Part shown: one piece after another, positions 12,801-26,500 of the stretch | Layout: every line of letters begins with the position of its first letter | Position numbering within the stretch: the stretch's first letter is position 1 | Assembly (NCBI RefSeq): GCF_000327385.1 | Contig: NW_008709715.1 | Span: forward strand, 1,538,752-1,602,751 | Direction: 5' to 3' | DNA length: 64,000 nt | Source of the DNA: Lottia gigantea | Taxonomy: Eukaryota > Mollusca > Gastropoda > Lottiidae | Notes under the pieces: generated by a model | What the model was told of the DNA's origin: nothing | Seen by the model: only the letters and a program-made list of their open reading frames with translations | Databases searched by the model: none | Position numbers and translations under genes: made by a program

Positions 12801-13162
12801 ATCCTTTCTTTTTATGTGTTATGGTCTGTATTTATAATCAAGCTTATCAAAACTGTGCCACATATAATATACTGAGAAATATATCCTGCTATAGAGCTCT
12901 TCTAAGATAAAAACAAACAAAATAGCAAAGAATATGATGTGCTATCATCAATAGTATTTTATAAGATCTAGATTATATTGTTATATTTATCATTACAAGT
13001 ACCATGAGATAATTTTCAATTTATTTAAGTCTTAAATGAATCTGTATTTCCTATTCCAATATCTTTGATAATAAGGAAACAACAATACTATGTAAAACAA
13101 TGTATTGACTCATCCCCAGATGTGAAGAACATATTTGGGTAGAAGTAAGTTGCTATAATAAT

Positions 13163-13165
<3 letters not shown>
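9836..13165. other. intergenic, no gene seen
   Basis: AT-rich with overlapping short open frames on both strands (for example 11007-11285, 11407-11670, 12054-12338), none with a domain or splice pattern I can support. The right part may include distal 3' UTR of sidekick, transcribed leftward. Confidence 0.4.

Positions 13166-13200
<35 letters not shown>
13166..13200. repeat. (TA)n microsatellite
   Basis: An uninterrupted run of alternating TA for about 30 bp followed by TGTGTG. Likely length-variable between individuals. Confidence 0.9.
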
Positions 13201-13201
<1 letters not shown>

Positions 13202-13908
13202 TTCTTGAAGATAAAAAGAGTATTTTTTGAACATATAAACTTAAGCACTTTTATTTTGAGCAGATATTTTGACAAATGGACATGAATCAGATAAAACAGT
13301 GTAGGTGTAGGTTTAATAGAATAATGTAAACTAAGAAAATTGCAAATTGAAATAAAAAAGGAGCCAGCTCCAAAATTATTACAGAAAACTAATCTGAAGC
13401 TGATTAATTACTTCTTATAACTTTTGGAAAAAAAAGATTTACAACTAGAAAAAAACTTGTATAAAAATATGACACATATAAGGGACAAAATACACTTGCC
13501 AGGAATGTGTTGAATAAAGGCACAATAATATTTCTAGAAATCTATAAATGTGATGAGCATTATAAAATGGAATTATCTATAAATTATATTATACAAAATA
13601 TTTCTACAATCTATATACATTATGATGTTATGAGATCTTGATGGAATCTTTTATAATGAGACTTTATTTTGCTTTTTAATTTAAGAACTATGGTTGCACC
13701 AATTCAATCATACTATAATTAGGACAAAGACAAAATCATAACAAAGACACAGGAAATTTATTTCTTATAATGCTGTGATTATATGGTGTTTTATGGTTGT
13801 TACTAAATTGGTTGTGGCAATATGAAATGGGATAGGAAATATCCAATTTGGCGCGAGTAATATAACACGTCAATTTGGTTTTGATCCTCCATGATGATTT
13901 ACACAATT

Positions 13909-14410
13909 ATGTCACCTCCTCAGTTAACACAATATATTAATAACATAGTGATGTCACTTCCTCAGTTAACATAGTGGTGTCACTTCCTCAGTTAATGCGA
14001 TATATTGATAACATAGTGATGTCACTCCCTCAGTGAACTCAATATATTGATAAAATAGTGATGTCACTCCCTCAGCTAACACAACATATTGATAACATAT
14101 TGATGTCACTCCCTCAGTTAACACAACATATTGATAACATAGTGATGTCACTCCCTCAGTGAACTCAATATATTGATAACATAGTGATGTCACTCCCTCA
14201 GTTAACACAACATATTGATAACATATTGATGTCACTCCCTCAGTTAACACAACATATTGATAACATAGTGATTTCACTCCCTCAGTGAACTCAATATAAT
14301 GATAACACAGTAATGTCACTCCCTCAGTGAACTCAATATAATGATAACACAGTAATGTCACTATTCTCAGTGTCATTTGCTCAGTTACATCAATATATTA
14401 ATAACAAACA
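13909..14410. repeat. 42-bp minisatellite next to the sidekick stop codon
   Basis: About a dozen copies of a 42-bp unit built around GTGATGTCACTCCCTCAGTT, AACACAACATATTGATAACATA. The unit length is a multiple of three, so a 136-codon open frame runs through it on the minus strand (13966-14376) without being a gene. It starts about 160 bp past the sidekick stop and so probably lies in its 3' UTR. Confidence 0.9.
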
Positions 14411-14571
14411 GCTTGGTGATTTAATCTATAAACTAAACATAGTGCTGTCACTTTAAAACACAATAAATTGCTAACACAGTACTGTAAGTTTCTCAGAAAA
14501 CAAAAACTAACAGTATTGAACACAAAACACTTATTATAAACATCACACAGTCTAACATATGTCACAAGACA

Positions 14572-17500
14572 TCACACAAACGATGAGAAACCAGCTAATG
14601 GAGTTCGTGACCTCGATTGATTGAACTGTATATTGCCTGTATTAGTACTCATAGCATAATGACTACTATCTGCTTCACTGTCTGTATAAGCATAAGCATT
14701 ATATGGGCTCTGAAAGCGCCATGATTGTCTTGACATGTCATTATTATTGGCATAATGTCCTGGAAATGGAGGAGGTGGTGGGGAAGCAGGTTCTTTGACA
14801 ATACTGATATCATCACTTTCATCATCACTTGGCTGAAAAAACAAATTGAAAATTAAAATATAATCAAAAACATTCTAAACAGAGTGGTAGATATCCCATA
14901 AATCAGAGCTCAGAGTTTTTCCAACATGCTCTCCTAAAATATCTGTTATTTCACTCTTATCTTAATAATGATCCTTTGTATTGAATACAGAGTTAGATCT
15001 ACAGCCATATAATGCTACATCACTAATTGTGGTAGAAAAACAAGGGTGGCTCCTGGCCATTGGAACATTATATTAGCTACTGTATTTTCTAATAACTTAC
15101 CTCTGTAGAATCACCAAAATCTGAAGGTTTTTCTGTGACACTACTACTATCATCACCAAAATGTGATTTAGATGCACCAGTAGCTAAATCTTCACCAGAA
15201 TATGTGACACTAGCTGGACTTGGTCTAGGTGGTACTCTACTGTAATATAATCAAATAACATTGTGCAAGCAATGAATAAAACCGTATTGTACTTGACTGA
15301 AGAATTACTTTACTTATATACACTGGTAAAAATTATTCACCCTGAAACTAATCAAACCTTATTTTAGGATTTGATCATCAGTTATTATCATGAACTCATA
15401 CTAAACTTTAACAGTATGAAAGCTATGAAGCTAAGTATATTGTTAATAATTTTCCTCTGAAGGATTCAATTTCATTTGCATTAAGATCTGTATACCTGGA
15501 AGCATATATATTTCGGTTGTGACCATTTCTTGTTAAAGTAGCAGTTCTTCGTTGTGATTGACGTAACATTTCTAAGGTAGCAAATCCATCATCTTCTGGT
15601 TCAGGAGGCTCAGACATTACTGTAGTATTGGTATGAGATCTTTTCATTTCTCCTAAAATATAAGTAAAAATAAGATCATCTGTGATTTGATTCCTTGTCA
15701 GACAGAATATGCTGACCCTTCTAGCTAATAATGATTACTATTTTTATTACTATATAGTTTGGCAAAACATGTAAACCAATCAACAGAAGATCAAACATTA
15801 TGATAGAAAAGGCAATACCATTTTTTTTTATTTTCAGTTTTCTTTGCAGAACTAATACTTAATTTTCTTTTTAAAACTTTAATCTAATTAATAAGGGAGA
15901 AATGTGTTTTCCTTTAAAGGGTAATGTATATCGAAAAAGTCAGTAATGATCATGTACTGAATGGTTAGACTGTCTAATGAAATGTTAGGACATGCTTTGA
16001 CCTAATATTGGTGGATGAGTTTAGGCTAAATAAGGTTAGGAAAGGAAAGCCAATAGAGAATCTGACTTACTCCAATGAGTATTGTTATCTGAAAGTATAA
16101 AGATTGTGTTAACATTTGCTATATCTAAAGGAAAAATCAGAAATTTACACCAATTTGATCTGATATTAATATTTGACTTACTCTGTTTATTTCTGCGTTT
16201 TCTACCAACCAGGCATAATAATGAAACAATTATCAATATCATTATTACACCAGCTAAAGCTACAATAACTAAAAACCACCATTCTGTATGGAAAGGTTTG
16301 GCTTTTAATGCTATTGCTGAAATAGAAAAAATAAAGCCCAATTAAGGCTTACATCTTATAATGATAATAATGCGGATTCTGAGCACAATTTCATTATCTT
16401 GTTTAACAGTTTATTCTCCAGCAAATGTTTTGGACTAATAAAACAGGCAGAGCCATTCAAATTGAAATTTAGGATACTAGGATACCTACAGGATGAAATC
16501 TAGAGATCTTAACTTATGAGTGGTCCTACATGTACACTGTACACAGATGCATTGATCCATCTACGAAAAAATTGTCAATTAAGGTTAAATCTTTCTTACC
16601 TGGGCCAGGTGTACCTAAAGTATCAGATATAACACTAGGTTCACTTATACCATGATCATTCATGGCCATTACACGTAATTTATATTCTCTACTTGGTATT
16701 AAATTCTGGAAACTCAGGACTAATGATGTCTGTTGTGAATTTTGTTGTAAAACTGTCTTCCATTTTTCATCATCACCTGAAAAATTGATAAAGGTGTGAG
16801 TATCTAAATATATATCTAACAATTTGAAATTTTCTCAATTTTATTGAAGGATGAAAAATACTTTACTAACATGAAATTTAGAATGATATATACCAAAATA
16901 TCAAGTGATATGACATTACTCTACCTGTTAATTTAGCCTGTGCTATATAACCATAGATAGGTGATCTCCCTTCACTACCCTTATTCCATGACACTGTAAC
17001 AGCTTTATCAGTTGTTGATAGACTGAGATCCAGTGGAGCACCAGGAGAACCTACAATTATATTGTAATCGTCAGCCACTGCTCCAAATAGTGAATTTCAC
17101 TCTAATAAGGGATCAAATCTTTTTTCTATGATTAAACATTACACATGTCATTGTCTACCAATAACACCAAAGACTGTAAAGTATTAAGTACTCACCTTGT
17201 TGAGGTCCAGTTTTAACACTAGCAACTCTTTCTTTACCTAAACCTTTTGATGTTCTAGCACTAACTTTAAATGTATAGTTACCATATTCTTCTAAATTCT
17301 CTACACTAATACGATGTTGACTACCATTTAGTGTGAGTTTTACAAGTTTAGCATCAACTTTAAATAGAATCATATATTTGTGCAATTTCCTGTTCAATGA
17401 ATTCTTTTTTTTTCGCGATCGAATGGTTAATATCATGAATGTTCAAGATGGCTGTTGTTAGACCCGAACTGAAGTGGCTATATCAAAAATAAAAGCTAAT

Positions 17501-20500
17501 TAAAAAAAAACGAAACGAAAGTTTGGTTTAATTTCAATTAGACTGCTAATTTTAGCAATGATAATCGAATAATAAGTATATACATACCACCACTAGGTTT
17601 ATTAAGATAATATGTCAGTTCATATTTACTAATGATACCATTAGAATGTATTGGTGGTGACCAGGTTACTGTTAATTTTTCATATGTTATATTGGTAAAT
17701 ACTAATGGTCCTGTTATACCAGGTACTGAAATACATTTCAAATTCTTATTCATCAGCTACATATTGGGTGTGAGTTAAATATAATGTATTTCATTGCATG
17801 ATTAGCCACAGATGGACATGAGAACAGGTTCATTCAATTTTCAACAAGAAAAGGATCTTTAAAATGCATACAACATCCATTGTCAGTCCCCCATTTAGAA
17901 AAAAACACGAAGTATCTTTATTATTATATCAAAGTGAATCCAGTTTATCTTAAAAACTAGATTTAATAAATCAACATTAATTATCAGAATGACGATTAAA
18001 TTAACAATTGTGTTGGTTTTTTTATCAAACAGTTTTCAAAAACGTTTTACACAAGAAACATTTTGATTGAAAATTTTTGAAAATTCAATTTATACTTAAA
18101 GATCTCATACCTCCTTCATCCGTTCTAGCAGAGTTAACAGTACTTGATGGTCCACTACCAGCTAAATTATAGGCTTGAACTGTAGCATGATAATAGGTGA
18201 ATATCTTTAATTTATTTAATACAAGATAGGGTTCATCTACAATTACTGTTACTTTTTCAATATCACTTGTATCATCAGTATTATTACTCCAATATTCAAC
18301 CTAAATATAAACAAATAAACCAATAAAGAAATATCTTCACACACATTAACTGTATCAGATATTTCAAATCAAAACTTAGAATTTCAAAAGTATCACATGG
18401 ATATTTAACATTTTATATAATTCTTTTTGTATCTCATCAATACTGTCTGTATCTGTGTTAATAACTCACCTCTCCCACCACCGCAATTAACATTTTTTTA
18501 AACGTTATATCTGGAATTTGTCTATTTACAAGAAAAGTGTGTAGTGGTTTACCCTTAAAGGAATAGTCTATGGGGGGCATTTCTAAAATATATTTCGTTC
18601 AAGTTCACACACAATAAAGATGACTCCTTTGATTATTGTCAGTATTAGGAAAAAATATCCAGAAAGATTCATTTTTTTCTAGCACTGGTAGTTATGAAAT
18701 ATATACATAGGACAACAGTAACAATAATTACCTTATATCCTGAAAGTCCACCATTTTGAGTATCTTCTGGTGGAGGCTGCCAAGAGAGTTTGATTTCAGA
18801 AGAACTTGTTGCTTCCATAGTAACTTGTCTTGGGGAAGCAGTTGGTGCTAAAAATGAAAATATAATCATAACTATTTTATTCTTTTCACTTCAATTTCAA
18901 ACAAAATTTCAATTATTTATTTGGATAATAAAACTGTTTATGGAATAGAAATTTAGCTAATATTTATTATGTTTCTTTGGGCATTTTTTCATACTTCTTC
19001 AATGAGTAAATGATAAAGATAATAAAGTTGACTATGACACCTAATAAATGCTGACAACACAAAAATAAAGTGATATTACAAAAAATGGAAAACCAAGCCT
19101 GTACCACAACAGTATAGAACCAGGTTTTCCTTCAAAAAAGAAATAAAAGAGGAAGTTCTTACCAGCCTCTCCCACAAATATGGTAGCAGGTTTACTAGGT
19201 GGACCCCTCCCAACATTATTTCTCGCTAGTACCCGAACCTCATAATACACCTTTTTAACAAGATTGGGTAATAGGACATTGTAACGTGTATAAGCTATAA
19301 TTTCTTCTGAATATTCTGACATAGACAGTTGTTTATATTGTACAATATAAGCTTGTATATCACCATTCCAGGTATCTGAGGGTGGAGGCTGAGAAACAAA
19401 AAAATAGCAAGAAAAACTGAATACATGCCATCACCATAAATAACAAAAAATTGGGGAATGTTATCAGAAAGTTCATAACTTTTTATCATCAATCCTAAAT
19501 GATTCAAAAATATGATTAGGTGTCTTATAACGTAAATTTTACTAAAATATTCATCTGAATTTTGATTTATTTATCTGAATATTTCATTTATTCATCTGAA
19601 TATTTCATCTATTCATCTGAATATTTCATCTATTCATCTGAATATTTCATTTATTCATCTGAGTATTTGATTCATTTGTTCATTTGATTTATTTATTCAT
19701 CTGAGTATTTTTTTAATTATCACACGATTATTCTGGCAACGTAACTCTGCAAAAGATCATTACAACAAATATTTTAATATCTTCATTTTCTAAAACTAAG
19801 ATATCAACAAAAAATACAAAAAATGAAAATAAAACTACAAAATATAGAAAATAAAAGACAAAGGGTACAGAAAAAACAAATTTTTTGTGTTTGTGTTTAC
19901 CAATTGCTAGAGTGATGTATACTGTTTCACTCCAAGGCCCGCTTCCCTTTAAATTATACGCTTGTACATTGACTACATATGTCTCATATCCAACTAAATT
20001 AGTAATGGAAAGTGTACACACACAATCCTTAATATGATAGCGCCAAGAGTTTGAAAATTGTTTCGCATAACGTAATCTATAACCTTCAATTTTATAACTG
20101 TTCCAAGAAAATTGTTGAGGTTGCTTGTAAAAAAATAATTAATACAATTAATTTTAAAAACCAACAAATCAAATATAATTAAAGAATGAAATAATTAGGT
20201 TATTTAATGAAGGAATTTGACTTTAAATCTGAAACTAGCTTTAAATCATTCAAAATTAAGTAAATTCCAGCTACAATAATTTCGAATAATTTAATACAAT
20301 AAATCCAGAAAAACAAGAAAATCAATTGAAACCTACACATAATTAAACCAATTATCACAATATATACTAAGTTTATGCTTATAATTCTTACAACACTCTC
20401 ATATACTTCATCTGAGATTCAAAAGAGCAATGATAGTTCTAAATTATTTAATAAGCATTTCAAGAATCTAAAAAGTGGAAAAGAAAAAGATGAATTTTTA

Positions 20501-23500
20501 CCTGCCAAGATACATTAATAGATGTCATAGTTACTGCTGTTACTTTTACATTTAATGGTGCTCCTTCTGGCTCTACAATAGATATTCAATTATCACACAA
20601 TCAATCTTAAATCAAAAAAGACAGAATTAGCCTACATACAAAAAAGTATTGACCTCTACAATGCTCGAAGAATTTATAGCTATAGCTAGGTCATAAATAA
20701 AGATGAAATTCAAAATGCTAGAATAAACATGCTATGAATATATCTGACCTCCATCAATTAAAATTCACCATTGTTTTCAGGGTTCTAATTATTACCAATA
20801 TTCTTAGATAGTTTTCTCTCTGTAAATTACTTATTATATGAATATAAGGAAAGACTTAAGTAACTTACTATCTGGTAGAGTTTGTACTTCTGCTGACTGT
20901 AAGCTATAGTCACTAGTACCAATATCATTAGTAGCAGCTACACGGAATCTGTAGTAAGTGTTAGGTCTCAATCTGCAAATAAAATTTCAGAATTATTCAA
21001 TACAGTTGGAAAAGCATATAATAAACTCTCCTTGTGCTCAATACAATCCTTCACCAAACTATTGCATAAAGTCATAAAAATCACAAAATTCAGTAGCAGG
21101 GAAAACCAGAATAAACCAAAACAAAAAACTTACTCAGTAACAGTGGCAGAAGTCTGATCTGGTGGTGTTCTAGTAGGATAAGTAATCCAGGTTCCTCCTT
21201 TAGCTTTATATTGTATAGTAGAATTACGAAGTGGACCATAATTAAAGTTACCAGGATTCCAACTTATAGTAACAGTACGAGAACTCACTTGTGAATTGCC
21301 TATCTTAGGTTCTGAAGGACTATCTGGTCGAGCTGAAAAGGGCATAGGGATCAGTCAATTGATGAAAAGACAAGAAGGAATGTTGAATAAGAGACCTCCA
21401 TTACATTTTCATTGGTACATAAACATTGAAGGCTAAATATGATAATACAAATTTTCACTGTTAAAATAGTGCTCAAAAAATCAATTGTAGAGCGAAATAC
21501 AAATGTCAAAACAGAACCTGAAACATGTTCAGACTTCAGACAACAGACCTATTTCAGCTTGATGCCTAAATAAATAATTGGCTGCCCAATACTTTCAGAA
21601 TGCTTCGATAAGCATGTCAATTGTTTAGCATATAGAATGTAGTGTTAAAAACTGGATGTATTATTATCACTGAAACCTACCTCTATCCACCATAGTATAA
21701 ACTAAAACATTAGCCTGTTGTCCCCATCCTAATCTAGTTCTAGCTACGACAGTAAACATATAATATGTTTCTCTATCTAGACCACCAACAACATTTTCTA
21801 ATGTAGAATGGCTGACTTCTACAGAACTAAGCACAGTATTTTCTGGTTGATTTTCTTTACGATAGTTGACCTTATATCCTGTTATAATACCATTAGGTTC
21901 ACTAGGTGGATTCCATACTATTTGTACAGCGGTATAGTTGACCATTGGAAAATATATTATAATTGGTGGACCAGGCACTGAAATAAACACAGGCTTTTAT
22001 ATGCATTAACAAAAATGACTGGGTATCATAAGCTTTGTCATTAACTCCAGTTTATAGAAGAAATAAGAAAGAAAAAAAGAACCAAACAACCATATTGATC
22101 TTTCAGTATTTATTTTTAACTAATTGTAAAATTGTTGTGCATATTTAGTTATTTCATCAGATCTGATGGATACTAGTTGGTAACACATGGCTACTGCCTT
22201 TACTTGTGAGTGCCTTAATGATGATAATGTGTGTGTAACATCTTTCCATGCAGATAGGGCCTGCACCTATCTTAGTCAAAGCATATTTACAGGTGTCACT
22301 TTGATTTGGAGTATTTAATATATAAAGTAACAGTACAAATTGAAACTTACAATCTTCATCAGTTTGAGCTACAGCAGCTCTACCTAATACACCATCTCCC
22401 ATTCTAGTATATGCTAATAAATTAAGCTCATAGGTTACAAACTTTCTTAAGCCTGTTAATTCTACACCCATAGTCATATTACCACTAATCTCTTCATATT
22501 CAGCTGCTATACCTTCAGACTGTGATTCATATTTCACCTAAAAAAACAGATCATTGTCAGTGAGAATCAATAAATGGTGACAACTCAAACTTCTGTGGAA
22601 CATTATTATTCAATTGAAGGAGAATTAATCAGGTTTTAAAGTTGACAAGAGATACATATATAGAAGTGAGCTCCATCAGAAACTAAACCAAATATGAAGT
22701 TGACTATATTGATAGGGATTGACTGTAGTCTTACCTTATAGCCCTGTATCATACCATTTTGTTGTAAGAATCTCACAGGGCCCCATGTTACATTAATACT
22801 GGTAGAACTACTTGAGGTAGCTACAACATTAGTTGGTGGACCACTTGGTACTGAAATATAGTACATGTACATATATCATTGTTATAACTTTAAATAGTAT
22901 TTAAGACCCAGTCCATAAAAATAATAACCAAAGTCATCATTTCATTCTATCAAATTCACTGTAGACACAGGTAAAAAAATATCAAATTTGGTTAGGTTAG
23001 TATAAGTCATGACATTGTAAGGTCAAAGTGCAATTGAAGTTAATTCACAGGATAACTTAGTCATATCTACATATAGAAGAAGTACAAAAACCATGTAATA
23101 ACAATCTGGAGCAATATTATAATCAGAGAGCAATAAGTAACCCACCTGATTCTCTAGTACGTTCTTTAGTAACAGGTCCTACATCACTGACACCAACATC
23201 ATTATAAGATGACATACGGACATCATATTCTATCCATTCTTCTAAAAGTGGTAATATATAGCTAGCAATATTCATACCATTATCTAGTTTTAACAGTGTA
23301 TATATGCTATCTGTTATAGTAATATTGTTAGGTGTCATACGGTATTCTAAATTATAACCTATTTGTTCTGAATGCCATTCATGTCTGGGTACAGGCTGAA
23401 AAATAACAAAGAAGAGAATTAGTATTCAGTTATCATAACCAATTTCATTTACAGAATCATTTTGTTTTTGCAGATTGAGTACAGATTTGGAAAGAGAACA

Positions 23501-26500
23501 AAAAAGGCTCATCCAAAAGAATCAAGAATTGTTTCAAGAAAATTTCTAAATCCTAGAAATGACTGAATATATTGACATAATTCTGTCATTATTTTCAAAC
23601 AGGATTAATTTTTGTTTAATAGTCTGATTTTGAATATTATTGTTGTGAACCACTAAGATTGTCAGAGGTTCCAGGAACATTACAATTATGGACAACTTTT
23701 TAAATATAAGTAAAATGCTTCACTTACTGTCCAACTAATTCTAAGAGCTGTGGAATTTAAAGCACGGACTGTCACATTTCCTGGAGGAATACCAGGTGCT
23801 GCCATCTTGGTTTGTATGACTCTGGTAGGATCACTAGCATTTGATCTACCAACAATATTCTCAGCAATCAATCGGAATGTGTACTGAGTAAATGGTATCA
23901 GGTTTAATACTCGGATTTGATTTGCTGACGGATCTGAGATGGAATAGATTTCTATCCATTTATTACTAGAGCCTACTAAAGCTTCCACAATCCACAATGT
24001 TATAGATGTTTTACCATTATAACCTGGTAGAAACTGTATTAGAACTGATGTTGTTTCTATATTGGTTATACCAAGATGATGAGGAGCTGTTGGTAATTCT
24101 GGAATATAACAAATCAAGCAAATTGAAATGAACAAGTTTTGAAGACTTCCTTTAGTTATCTGATTTTTTTTTTTTTATTAAATTGAGGATCCTACTTTAA
24201 CAAATAGAACAGTTTTCACTGAGCTCATTAGTAACAACTTAAAATGTCATTGAAAAAATTGATACTTAAATAGAAACTGGGTTTTACATTCTACTTTTTC
24301 TGCACTTGATGGAGTTCATAAAGTGGGGCAATACCATTAAATGGGCAGTGAGGGAAGATTTGTGTAGCATATGGGGATTCTGTTGAATTCCATTTAATGT
24401 GTCATTGAGCTATTTCAGTCTGACAGACTGGATCAGACTCCCAAATAATACAAGAAGAATTACCTGGTGGAACACCAGATTCTATGTCAGCATAAACTGA
24501 AGGACCAGGTCCTTTTTTAGTAGAGGCATAAACATATATAGTATATTTAGTAACTGGTATTAAATTTTGTATGGTATAACTATTTAATGTAGCAGGTAAA
24601 TCTATTTGTTTTCTGGTATCTGTTTGATTTTTCTTCTCATATAATATTGTATAACCTACAACAGTATAAATACTGAATCATCTACAGACAAAATATTGTT
24701 ACAGCAATGTTAAAGATAGGATAAGATGTGGGTATGTTTCAAAGAAACAGTCAACTGATTGGTTGATCTCTAAAAGTTTTAAATCTGGTTTGTTGACCAA
24801 TCAGATTTAGATCTAGAGTTTTATCTTAGTTTTCATAAAACAAATCACAGTATATCAATAATTTTGATATTAAAGCATGTTACATAAGACAGACTTTGAC
24901 CTCACAATGTATTAAAGATATACAGCAAGGAATCATGTTACCTGTTAATCACCTTATTGAATTATTGACAGACGGCACTATTTATCATGTCCAATAAAAC
25001 AAGTTCCTAACAAATTTAAACCCAAATACAAATGTGTATCAATACAAACCTTGAAGTACACCATTGACTTCTGCTGGTGCTGACCAATTTACCTTCACAG
25101 TTCTATCTAAAATCTTAACAAACTTTAAATCACCTACTTCACCAGGTACTAAAATATAAATATATCAATTTAATAGTCACTTTTATAGAAGACAAATCAA
25201 ATGCAGAATTCAAAACTCGGACCAGTCATTTGCATCAAGATTGTACACTTGTTGACTATACTGTGTTTCGAGCCATGGTGAAGGATTGGTTGATTTTGAG
25301 GATATGAATAAGATATAATCTTCACTATATTTGCTTTTATCAAAAATTCCATAATTAATCTACTTACTATCTTCAGCAGTTCTAACAGTTTGTTCTGGAC
25401 TAGCAGGTCCTGGGCCTTGTGTTGTTCGACAGCTAATAGTTATAACATAATCTGTATACTTCATTAATCCATAAATATTGGCAGTCATATCTCCTAGCAG
25501 ATTATCAGGAATAGATGGAACAAATATTGGTCTTTCTACTTGTGGTACTGATTTACGTCTTAGTTCTATAGTGTATCCCTGGATAATACCATTAATCTCT
25601 AGAGGACTAGGAGACATCCAATAAGCTGTTATTGTAGTTGAATTAATAGTTTGAAAAGTGACATTACGGGGTGGAGCAGTGGGAGTACCCTCTAATGTTC
25701 TCACTCTAAATTCATCACTAAACACCCCTACTCCTTTCACATTCATAGCAGCTATTTTTACTAGGTATTCTTTATTAAATACCAAACTATGAAGAACAAA
25801 ATTAGTTGTAGACCATGAACTGACGTTTTTAATATTTTGAGCCGAATCAGGAAATCCTGTTACTTTGTATCTGATTTGATAGCCAGTTAAATCACCATTC
25901 CATGATTCTTCTGCTGGTGGCTGCCATTGTACCATGATTTCTCTATTTGGCCTGGGGGTACAGTAGAAGTTTTTAGGTGCTGCACTTGGAGCTGAAACAA
26001 AAAAATCAAAAACAATGAACTTTAGGTGGCTAATGTTGAATTACACATCATATAAACCTTGTACCAATCAAATATTTGAAAAAATTACAAATGAAAGATC
26101 TTCAGGATAACAATTAATCATAAATATGATTGCTTTTTGGATCTACAGTGATGACATATAAATACCTGATCATAAAGATTTATAGAATGTATATTGAACT
26201 AGTGTATTTAATACATACGTTGTGGAGGTAATTGTATTGGTGTATCTGGTTTTCCTGAGCTACCTGGTCCTTCACCAACTTCATTTATGGCACTAATACG
26301 AAACTTATAATATCTGGATGCTCGTAGATTACTGACATCGTAAGATGTTACATTGGGTGGTACTATAGCAGGATATGGTTCCCATCTTACATTTTCTGGT
26401 GTTCCTCCAGCTGTTAATATATAAAGTATGATTAACAAATTTAACTTGAAAATATGAATAATAATATCATCAAATATAATTTCAATAAAAGTAATTCTAC

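Noticed and set aside
13966-14376. 136-codon minus-strand open frame
   Set aside because: It is a consequence of a 42-bp tandem repeat whose length is divisible by three; no start context or family support.
18470-18582. A 113-bp minus-strand stretch with AG acceptor, GTGAGT donor and an open frame starting MPPIDYSFKGKP in a sidekick intron
   Set aside because: It does not resemble a fibronectin half-domain, would break the frame if inserted between its neighbours, and its start coincides with a MITE-like end (TTAAAGGAATAGTCTATGGG), so it is more likely transposon sequence.
19163-20123. First reading of sidekick as having 14 fibronectin domains with half of one missing
   Set aside because: Exon phases show that the supposed orphan half-domain is an alternative to the preceding exon; with one used, the domain number is 13 and the frame is unbroken.
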